Assembly (NCBI GenBank): GCA_947629225.1
Contig: CANRCY010000037.1
Span: 1-10,935, forward strand
Direction: 5' to 3'
DNA: 10,935 nucleotides
Source: an uncultured Clostridia bacterium
GTDB lineage: Bacteria > Bacillota > Clostridia > Christensenellales > Borkfalkiaceae
Position 1 is the first letter of the stretch; every line of letters starts with the position of its first letter. A program made the position numbers and the translations under genes. Shown here in pieces: positions 1 through 5,380 of this stretch. The notes under the pieces were generated by a model. The model was not told the origin of the DNA and did not search any database. It worked only from the letters and a program-made list of their open reading frames with translations.

Positions 1-497
1 TTGCCTTGAGGAATTGATTTGATTGCACTTTTGAGTTTGCATAAATCAAAAAATTGTTCCTCTTTGAACCAATATCTGATGCGTACATTCGCTTCACCAT
101 AAGCATATTGGGCTTCATCCTTTGCGTAAAAACTGCAAATTGAAGCAAAATGTTCATCCAATTTCTTTTTGTCATAGCTATAGGTTTTAGCTTTCGTAAT
201 CAAGGTGGCTACAGGATTTATATCACAACCCCAAAAATCGACATTGCATATTTTAGCTTCTAGCGCAACCGTCCCGCATCCACAAAATATATCGGATACG
301 GTTCTTACTTGAATTCCATTTTTACCTGCCAGATGAATTGCCTTGCCCGCGATAAAAGCAGGAAACTTTGCAGGATAAGCATGAATGCTATGCATTTTAA
401 GCTCTGGTTCGTCGCCAAGATTCCAATAATCTTCAATCTGAACTTGAGATATATCGTATCGAAGAGCTTCTTCGAGCGAATGGATAAAAGTCGGCAT
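1..497 (-). CDS. DNA methyltransferase, N-terminal part (3' end beyond left edge)
   Basis: The first 165 residues of an S-adenosylmethionine-dependent DNA methyltransferase are present. The frame is still open at base 1. Visible motifs are HAYPAKFP at residues 39-46, a variant of the HPYPAKF block that precedes motif I in many N4-cytosine/N6-adenine DNA methylases. DIFCGCGT at 69-76 is the SAM-binding motif I (FxGxG type). GCDINP at 90-95 is the acidic motif after the next strand. The catalytic (D/N/S)PP(Y/W) motif would lie beyond the window, so base specificity cannot be judged. The ATG at 497 has AAGGAG at 509-514, 11 nt away. It follows the ATPase gene by 66 nt with no terminator visible, so both are probably co-transcribed. 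Base composition is AT-rich like the ATPase gene and unlike the DNA right of about 2045. The family call is firm; a restriction-modification or defence role is inference. Confidence 0.85.
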   Translation of the reverse strand, partial: MPTFIHSLEEALRYDISQVQIEDYWNLGDEPELKMHSIHAYPAKFPAFIAGKAIHLAGKNGIQVRTVSDIFCGCGTVALEAKICNVDFWGCDINPVATLITKAKTYSYDKKKLDEHFASICSFYAKDEAQYAYGEANVRIRYWFKEEQFFDLCKLKSAIKSIPQG

Positions 498-563
498 AAT
501 CTATATTACTCCTTCAAGATCATTAAAACTCATCTGATAATTTTGCATCGGAAATTCTCTATT

Positions 564-1961
564 CTATATACTCTCAAATAAATATACGTTGCTATTTTTC
601 TTCATTTCCTTACGAAGCCCCTCTGTATAACCCGCTGTGCTGAAAATAACATATTGGGCATTCATTGCTCCTGTCAATTGAATTATGGGATCGGTTTTTA
701 CTTGTAAATCATGCAATACGGACAGTCCCTTCGGCGATTCGGTGTATTTGCACTCTCCTAATACAAGATTCTTCCCTGCAATGTCCATTGCAACAATGTC
801 AATCTCCCCCGTCTTTGTTCCCCAATACCTGCCCACTTTATCAAAATGGAACCCCCATCTGTTTGCTGCAGAAAGCTCCCACATCTTGTCCCTGCACACA
901 TCCTCATAAACAAACGAGGCAAAATTTTGCACAAAGCCTTTTTTTATCTGCGACAAAACATAATCAACCTCGCCTTTTTCCAAATAAGCTCTATATGGGT
1001 ACACAAACTTGAACCAAAATGCAATGTAGTTGTCCGTAATGCGATACAGCCCGCTCTTGCTCTTTTCGGGAGCCGACTCGGTAACCGGAACCTCCCGCTC
1101 TACAAGGTCGAGATCCATGAGCACTTTGAGATACTTTGTCAGATTCGTCTGTTTCACTTCGAGGAAAGCGGCGATTTCGGAAAGTTTTCTGTTCCCCATA
1201 GCAATTGCCTTAATGAGCGAAAAATAACTGCCGATTTCGCTTACTTCTTTCTGCAAGAGGAAATATGGCTCTTCATAGAGAAAGCTCTGAGTGTTTAAGA
1301 TATTTTCTCTGATTGCCGAATAGATATCATCATATCCTTGAAAAGTTTCGATATACTTCGGAACTCCCCCCGTCACCGCATAAAAGGGCAGCAATTCGTT
1401 GTCGCTCTTTCCCTCATAAAACTCATGGTAGTGCTGAAACGGAATTTGTTTTAACTTTATCTGCGCCGTTCTTCTGCCGTATAAGGGACTACCGTAGTCG
1501 AGCGTCTGTGACTTCATGAGCGACACAAGGGAACCGCATAGAACAAGCATGATATCGGCATCTTTCAGCATCGTATCCCAAATCTTTTGCAAAACAGACG
1601 GGAATGCCGAATTTGATTGCCCGATGTATTGGAATTCATCAAATACGATGACCTTTTTGCTTTCTGTCTTATGCGACAATAATGTTTTGAAAACGGTAAA
1701 CCAATCCACAGATGCGGCACGAAGCAATTCATTGCCAGTAAACTCCGCGACCTGTGATTTGAAGTAATTCAGATTTTGGAGCTCCGATTCTTCGGTAGCA
1801 AGAAAATAAATTGAATCAGTATGCGACTTTAAGAACTCGGTCAAAAGAGCCGTTTTGCCGACACGCCGTCTTCCGTAGACAACCACCAATGAGGATTCGC
1901 TCGAATCATATTGCTTTTCAAGTGTTTCCAACTCTTTTGTGCGATTTACAAATTTTTGCAT
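564..1961 (-). CDS. ATP-binding protein, ATPase_2 with DUF234-type PD-(D/E)XK-like C-terminus
   Basis: This 465-residue protein has the layout of the archaeal-type ATPase family (ATPase_2 plus DUF234) that is common in bacteria. Walker A is GRRRVGKT at 30-37, Walker B is VIVFDEFQ at 104-111 with D108/E109, and an LCGS sensor strand lies at 141-144. A winged-helix segment at about 247-292 follows (KLSEIAAFLEVKQTNLTKYL). The C-terminal domain carries GEID at 385-388 and GECKY at 402-406, which fit the D...ExK active-site pattern of PD-(D/E)XK nuclease folds (D388, E403, K405). Nuclease activity is not established for this family. The start is supported by GAGGTG at 1966-1971, four nt upstream, and a good promoter at 1988-2015. 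It is the first gene of a short unit with the methyltransferase. Cellular role is unknown; DNA-linked or mobile-element functions are plausible. Confidence 0.88.
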   Translation of the reverse strand: MQKFVNRTKELETLEKQYDSSESSLVVVYGRRRVGKTALLTEFLKSHTDSIYFLATEESELQNLNYFKSQVAEFTGNELLRAASVDWFTVFKTLLSHKTESKKVIVFDEFQYIGQSNSAFPSVLQKIWDTMLKDADIMLVLCGSLVSLMKSQTLDYGSPLYGRRTAQIKLKQIPFQHYHEFYEGKSDNELLPFYAVTGGVPKYIETFQGYDDIYSAIRENILNTQSFLYEEPYFLLQKEVSEIGSYFSLIKAIAMGNRKLSEIAAFLEVKQTNLTKYLKVLMDLDLVEREVPVTESAPEKSKSGLYRITDNYIAFWFKFVYPYRAYLEKGEVDYVLSQIKKGFVQNFASFVYEDVCRDKMWELSAANRWGFHFDKVGRYWGTKTGEIDIVAMDIAGKNLVLGECKYTESPKGLSVLHDLQVKTDPIIQLTGAMNAQYVIFSTAGYTEGLRKEMKKNSNVYLFESI

Positions 1962-1987
1962 CTTACACCTCGCAATGTCTTGCCTAT

Positions 1988-2015
1988 ATTATACTCCAAA
2001 TTATAATAATTGCAA
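1988..2015 (-). promoter_or_regulatory. Sigma-A type promoter for the ATPase/methyltransferase unit
   Basis: On the minus strand a -35 of TTGCAA (2010-2015) and a perfect -10 TATAAT (1988-1993) are separated by 16 nt. Transcription would start near 1980, giving a leader of about 20 nt before the ATG at 1961. The flanks are AT-rich. Confidence 0.7.
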
Positions 2016-2046
2016 GCATATTTCAAGAAAAAAATCATGCCCCACT

Positions 2047-2082
2047 AAAAATAACGGCGGGAAATTCGGAAATTTCCCGCCG
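2047..2082 (-). terminator. Intrinsic terminator, minus strand
   Basis: A perfect 12-bp stem (CGGCGGGAAATT 2055-2066 with AATTTCCCGCCG 2071-2082) closes a 4-nt loop. On the minus strand it is followed by a T-rich run (TTATTTTT, 2047-2054). The plus-strand side lacks a T run, so it acts on minus-strand transcripts. It lies 22 nt past the stop of the possible small gene at 2105-2410 and should end transcription of the unit that starts at 5331-5359. Confidence 0.88.
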
Positions 2083-2104
2083 CGAAAATCTTATTCTTTC
2101 CTGA

Positions 2105-2410
2105 TTATTCTACTACCCACACAAAACGTTCGGTAATGTTCCCTCTATATGTACGGTGGACTTGCTCGTGCCGAAATGAGCGGCGCATGCGCGCACCGTA
2201 CAGCCCGTTTTCGCGATATACTCTCCGTTCCTTTTTGCCCGCTCCTCGATCCCGTTCCACATAAACCGCCCCCATCCCGCTTTTTGTCGGGATAGTTATG
2301 ATTATGTCGAACAAAGGAAGAATATGCGGCGGCGCGGGACGAAAGTCCCGCGCCGCCGTTGTAACAGCTCCGACAAGGACCACCGAAAAGACTGCCGCAC
2401 CCGCCGACAC
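2105..2410 (-). CDS. Possible small hypothetical protein (doubtful)
   Basis: An open frame of 101 codons begins with GTG at 2410 and ends with TAA just 22 nt before a strong terminator, which is what a real last gene of a unit would look like. I do not recognise the product. Its first 20 residues are hydrophobic and small (Ala/Val-rich). The last 55 are rich in Arg, Glu and aromatic residues (for example VYVERDRG, ENGLYGARMR, FVWVVE). Against it: the only Shine-Dalgarno-like AGGAG (2411-2415) directly abuts the GTG, the usual spacing is missing, and the 5' third coincides with two strong hairpins (2327-2358, 2399-2427). A shorter product from the in-frame ATG about 45 codons later is possible but has no clear ribosome-binding site. 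If it is not coding, the 2105-2433 stretch holds only the hairpins. Confidence 0.33.
   Translation of the reverse strand: MSAGAAVFSVVLVGAVTTAARDFRPAPPHILPLFDIIITIPTKSGMGAVYVERDRGAGKKERRVYRENGLYGARMRRSFRHEQVHRTYRGNITERFVWVVE
2327..2358. repeat. Perfect 14-bp GC-rich inverted repeat with 4-nt loop
   Basis: CGGCGGCGCGGGAC (2327-2340) and GTCCCGCGCCGCCG (2345-2358) are exact inverse complements around GAAA. In a plus-strand RNA the loop would be a GNRA tetraloop closed by C-G; in a minus-strand RNA it would be UUUC. Neither side has a proper T run; the minus side is only pyrimidine-rich (CATATTCTTCCTTTGTT). It may act as an RNA-stabilising 3' hairpin or weak terminator after the metallopeptidase gene, or as a chromosomal repeat unit. 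Confidence 0.8.
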
Positions 2411-2427
2411 TCCTATCTGCGGCGGGT
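2399..2427. repeat. Inverted repeat just after the metallopeptidase stop codon
   Basis: ACCCGCCG (2399-2406) and CGGCGGGT (2420-2427) pair as an 8-bp stem over a 13-nt loop. It begins 7 nt past the stop codon at 2434-2436. The loop contains the AGGAG and the GTG of the doubtful small gene. A weak T-containing run (TCTTTT) comes only about 9 nt later on the minus strand, so it is at best a weak terminator. Confidence 0.55.
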
Positions 2428-2433
2428 AAAACC

Positions 2434-3276
2434 CTATTTTTGTGCTATTTCGTACAATCTTTTATAAATTTCCATGGAAATCCTGCGGGGAGAGGGGCTG
2501 CTGAATACTTCGGCGATCGCCTCGGCGACGCATTCCTGCGGAGAAGCGGTTGCATATCGGCTGAGCCCCTGTGCAAGCTCTTCCGAAGAATACTGCGCCA
2601 AAAATGCCGTGCCCTCGGGCGAAAAGGAAAAGAGGCACATTTCATCGACCATGTGCCCGATCTCATGGTAGGCGACCGATTCGAAGCTGTTGCACCCCTT
2701 TGGATGAAAGCCGATCTGTTCGTTCTTTCGAATTACGGATAGCGCATTGAGATAGGCAAGGTCTTTCCCGTCTACGCCGTCAAACAGCAAGCCGTTGCAT
2801 ATCCCGCCCATAGAGACATAGGCGGAAAGAGACATCATATCGTCTTCCCAAAGTTCTTTGCAGAGCTCGACGCCGAACTTCCCGAACGTCCTTGCCATGG
2901 ATTCGTCGAAAATCTCTTGCAGACCGACCTCTCGGATGCATTCCATATCGCCCTCCCCCATTCTTGCGAGGAATGCCTCGTAGCTCCGATAGGAGCCGAC
3001 ATAGTTCAGCCGACCCGCCAATTTCGGAAAGCGGCAAAGCGCGTTCAAGAGGATATGCAGTACTTTCCGCGCGATGTATTTGTCGATCCCGGAGAGCTCG
3101 ATTTTGTCGCATAACCGATATTCTCTTGCGATGTTTTCAAGTTCCGCCGTTGTTGCGGCTTCTTCGATCTTGCTATAGATGAGGGCGGCTTCGCTCCCTT
3201 TGCCGAAAGAACGGTCGAGCCTTGCTTCGAGCAATGCACCCTGCTCATCGGTCAATTCCATTTCAAGTTTTGCCAT
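2434..3276 (-). CDS. HEXXH zinc metallopeptidase-like protein
   Basis: This 280-residue protein has a clear HEXXH zinc site: YHEIGHMVDE with H204, E205 and H208, and D211 three residues later. A downstream PQECVAEAIAEVF segment (residues 246-258) offers a glutamate third ligand, most likely E248, E252 or E256. This HEIGHxxD plus E(C/F)xAEAxAE pattern is known from zincin-like domains in phage MuF/head-morphogenesis polyproteins and other secreted or toxin-linked peptidases. I see no signal peptide and no membrane segment, so it is predicted cytosolic. The N-terminal 200 residues are unrecognised and mostly helical in character, with many charged residues. The start at 3276 is chosen over an ATG 13 codons upstream because AAGGAG (3285-3290) sits at 8-nt spacing. 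It is the last clear gene of the unit, 16 nt after the phosphoesterase stop. Substrate is unknown. Confidence 0.75.
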   Translation of the reverse strand: MAKLEMELTDEQGALLEARLDRSFGKGSEAALIYSKIEEAATTAELENIAREYRLCDKIELSGIDKYIARKVLHILLNALCRFPKLAGRLNYVGSYRSYEAFLARMGEGDMECIREVGLQEIFDESMARTFGKFGVELCKELWEDDMMSLSAYVSMGGICNGLLFDGVDGKDLAYLNALSVIRKNEQIGFHPKGCNSFESVAYHEIGHMVDEMCLFSFSPEGTAFLAQYSSEELAQGLSRYATASPQECVAEAIAEVFSSPSPRRISMEIYKRLYEIAQK

Positions 3277-3284
3277 TGTAAAAA

Positions 3285-3290
3285 CTCCTT
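3285..3290 (-). promoter_or_regulatory. Ribosome-binding site fixing the metallopeptidase start
   Basis: AAGGAG lies 8 nt before the ATG at 3276, inside what would be coding sequence if the upstream in-frame ATG (3315) were used. It therefore argues for the shorter protein. It falls in the 16-nt gap after the phosphoesterase stop codon. Confidence 0.85.
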
Positions 3291-3292
3291 TT

Positions 3293-4006
3293 TTAATCTG
3301 TATTCTGTGCGGCAAGACACTGTCCCAGAGGCAAAATCTGTTGGAACAGGACCGTCTTTTTATCGGTCAGATCGCCGTCCATGTGATAGTGCCCGAAATA
3401 CCAATGCCTGTAGGTTACGATGTCCTCGAAATTGGAGAGCATTTGATTTTCGGGATAGACGCTCATTTGATATATTCTTGTCCTTAGCGGCGGATACCAA
3501 AGCCCTTTCTCGTCGCAGGAATGCGTGACGATATAATCCACCGTGTTGTTGTGACGCTTGAGGTTGGCAAGCCCCTCATCGAGCTCCTCAAAACTCGGCA
3601 TCTCCCGCGCCCACCAGCCGAGATGCTCTTGCCGCATATACCTGTCAACACTTGTCGCGCCGCCGAAGGTGAAGATCGTTTGTCCCTCGATCTCGAATAC
3701 CTGCCCGCGCATGAGATGAATGACGGTCGGCTTGATAAAATGCACCTTCCCACCCTTCCACATCTCTACGGGATAAGCGTCAAGCAGGTCGAAATTCTCG
3801 TGATTGCCGTCGATGAAGAGCACGGTAAACGGAAGCTCTTCATAGAAGCGAAGATCTTTCTCCAATGTTTTCGCATCCCATACCGCGCCGAAATCCCCCG
3901 CAATGATCATGTAGTCTTTCTTCGTAAGCTCGGAATGCGCATCTGCGAAATAAAGTAGCTTCACAAAATCGTATTGACCGTGCGTATCGCCTGTGATATA
4001 AATCAT
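3293..4006 (-). CDS. Calcineurin-like metallophosphoesterase
   Basis: A 237-residue single-domain metallophosphoesterase with the full metal-binding set in order: GDTHG at 6-10 (D7, H9), GDFG at 37-40 (D38), GNHE at 67-70 (N68, H69), TH at 161-162 (H162) and GHYH at 205-208 (H206, H208). Proteins of this kind use a two-metal centre to hydrolyse phosphomonoesters or phosphodiesters; the substrate cannot be read from the motifs. No signal peptide or transmembrane segment is seen, so it is cytosolic. Its ATG overlaps the stop of the upstream acetyltransferase gene by 4 nt (4003-4006, ATGA), which implies translational coupling. Length is normal for the small stand-alone members of the family. 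All key residues are intact, so it should be active. Confidence 0.92.
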   Translation of the reverse strand: MIYITGDTHGQYDFVKLLYFADAHSELTKKDYMIIAGDFGAVWDAKTLEKDLRFYEELPFTVLFIDGNHENFDLLDAYPVEMWKGGKVHFIKPTVIHLMRGQVFEIEGQTIFTFGGATSVDRYMRQEHLGWWAREMPSFEELDEGLANLKRHNNTVDYIVTHSCDEKGLWYPPLRTRIYQMSVYPENQMLSNFEDIVTYRHWYFGHYHMDGDLTDKKTVLFQQILPLGQCLAAQNTD

Positions 4007-4911
4007 ACCGTTTCCGTCCTTTTGGATAGATAGAGACAGTTCGTCTCAAATCCGAATTTTTCATAGAGCCGCCGTGCTTTTGTATTGGGAGCGAACACCT
4101 CGAGCTGCGTGTAGGCACACCCAAGCTCTGCAAAATATTTTTCCGCGGCGGCGAGAAGTGCCATCCCGATTCCTCTGCCTCGCTCCCTTTCGGTTACAAC
4201 CAAATCGCTGATGAAACCAATCTTCGGACAAGAAGTGGTGATGTCCTGTTCCCCGCCTCCTTGGAATATCTTGCAAACGACGAGTCCCAAAACGCCTTCT
4301 GCACTACGAGCCAAAAACATCTTTCCTTCGTGCTTTCCGATCTCGCCCATGAGATACGCAAAGTAGTCCTCGCGGTAGTTGTCTTTTAAGACGATGACTC
4401 CCCTGTCGTCCAAGGATGCAAGATAGGTTTGAAGTTCAACGAGAAGATCTTTGACTCGCTCTCGATCCGCTTCCGCGTATGCGACCACATCGACGCCTTG
4501 GGGAACGGTGACGGCATGTACTTGCTTCTGCATGTTTCTCTGCGTTTCGAAAAAATCGATGAGAGAATCATCGTCGAGAGACGGCTGTCCCGCGCGATTA
4601 AATGTCCATGCGGTTTTGAAATAATCCGCCCACTCTGCGTTGCTGAAATACAGCCTATCCCCGTTCTTCATATAGATTACGACATAAGGTCTGAGCAATT
4701 CTTCTTCCCGCCGAAAACGGATCATCCAAAAATCCTTTGCGGTATACGGCGTTTTGCACAGCCTTCCGTCGTGAAGGGCGATATGAAAAAATCCGTCCGA
4801 AAAGAACATTTCTCCGTCTTCGCTCTCGTCTTCACCGACTTCGCCCACATAGCAGTCAAAAGCGTTTTCAATGCATGCGCGCAATTTCTCGGTAATTTCT
4901 TTCTCCGTCAT
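4003..4911 (-). CDS. GNAT-family N-acetyltransferase with an unknown N-terminal domain
   Basis: The 302-residue product has a C-terminal GNAT domain from about residue 140. The acetyl-CoA binding loop is RGRGIG at 244-249 (the R/QxxGxG/A signature) after the strand FISDLVV. The domain closes with the conserved NTKARRLYEKFGF helix-strand block at 276-288. Residues 1-130 form a separate acidic and aromatic-rich domain that I do not recognise; it may bind the substrate or a partner. GNAT enzymes move an acetyl group from acetyl-CoA to amines of proteins, antibiotics, RNA or small molecules; nothing here tells which. The start at 4911 has AAGGAG at 4919-4924, 7 nt away. It follows the broken ASCH gene by 37 nt and overlaps the phosphoesterase gene by 4 nt, so it is an internal operon gene. 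Confidence 0.88.
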   Translation of the reverse strand: MTEKEITEKLRACIENAFDCYVGEVGEDESEDGEMFFSDGFFHIALHDGRLCKTPYTAKDFWMIRFRREEELLRPYVVIYMKNGDRLYFSNAEWADYFKTAWTFNRAGQPSLDDDSLIDFFETQRNMQKQVHAVTVPQGVDVVAYAEADRERVKDLLVELQTYLASLDDRGVIVLKDNYREDYFAYLMGEIGKHEGKMFLARSAEGVLGLVVCKIFQGGGEQDITTSCPKIGFISDLVVTERERGRGIGMALLAAAEKYFAELGCAYTQLEVFAPNTKARRLYEKFGFETNCLYLSKRTETV

Positions 4912-4948
4912 ATTATCTCTCCTTTTTCCAGATCGTTTTTTCCGTGGC

Positions 4949-5292
4949 TCATTGCTTCAAATCGCACAGCTCGATTCCGAGAACGCCGTATTGCCGCTCT
5001 TGCTCTGCCGAGTAGTACCGATACATACGATCGACCGCAACTGCCGAAGGCACGTCCGCAAACCCCGCCTTTTCAAGCATATTCGGCGTCTCGAAAAGTT
5101 CCGCAAATGTCGGCGCACGATAGAGTCCTTTCACGCGCGCACGAAGCCGTTTCGACCGATCCTCACGGTAAACACGATAACATCCCCCTCGCGGATTGCA
5201 CGGCGTTTTTCGTCATACAGCCGCACCTCCACCGTCTTTTTCCCGCTCCGTATCTGCTCAAACGGCAAATCCGCAAGGTGCATTTCTTTCAT
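4949..5292 (-). pseudogene. ASCH-domain protein gene, broken by a 1-nt frameshift
   Basis: Two frames together give one ordinary ASCH protein of about 114 residues. The first frame starts at ATG 5292, behind AAGGAG at 5301-5306 and 8-nt spacing. It encodes the typical opening (FEQIRSGKKTVEVRLYDEKR, then GDVIVFT), leaves the family pattern near 5167, and stops at 5131-5133. The second frame continues as RVKGLYRAPTFAELFET and ends with YYSAEQERQYGVLGIEL, the usual ASCH C-terminus, stopping at 4949. Adding a single C near 5167-5169 would join them as VFT-RED. ASCH domains are RNA-binding-like folds; one relative (E. coli YqfB) hydrolyses N4-acetylcytidine. As read, the gene makes a 53-residue fragment. 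The second half can start only at a GTG (5134) that overlaps the first stop, with no good ribosome-binding site. It could be a true pseudogene, an assembly indel, or less likely a recoding site. Confidence 0.82.
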
Positions 5293-5330
5293 CTTTTTCA
5301 CTCCTTTTTTGTAAGATCGCGGTACCCTCT

Positions 5331-5359
5331 ATGATAGTTCCGCAACGGTCTCTTGTCAA
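5331..5359 (-). promoter_or_regulatory. Sigma-A type promoter for the ASCH/GNAT/phosphoesterase/peptidase unit
   Basis: On the minus strand a consensus -35 TTGACA (5354-5359) and a -10 TATCAT (5331-5336) are separated by exactly 17 nt. The start would be near 5324, leaving about 30 nt of leader before the ATG at 5292. It lies only 21 nt past the stop of the acidic protein gene, where no terminator is visible, so read-through from the protease unit may add to expression. Confidence 0.82.
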
Positions 5360-5380
5360 GCCGAAAGCCGAAAATCAGGT

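Noticed and set aside
501..548. 15-codon open frame just before the methyltransferase (possible leader peptide)
   Set aside because: It has no convincing ribosome-binding site, and its composition shows nothing such as a codon run typical of attenuation leaders.
2284..2305. Short inverted repeat ATCCCG/CGGGAT
   Set aside because: A 6-bp stem with an 8-nt loop and no T run is expected by chance at this composition.
5160..5176. Programmed -1 frameshift in the ASCH gene
   Set aside because: The sequence GTG TTT ACC lacks a slippery heptamer and I see no downstream stimulatory structure. A one-base loss explains it better.
4429..5334. Plus-strand open frame of 301 codons
   Set aside because: It is antisense to the GNAT and ASCH genes, which have clear motifs and ribosome-binding sites on the other strand.
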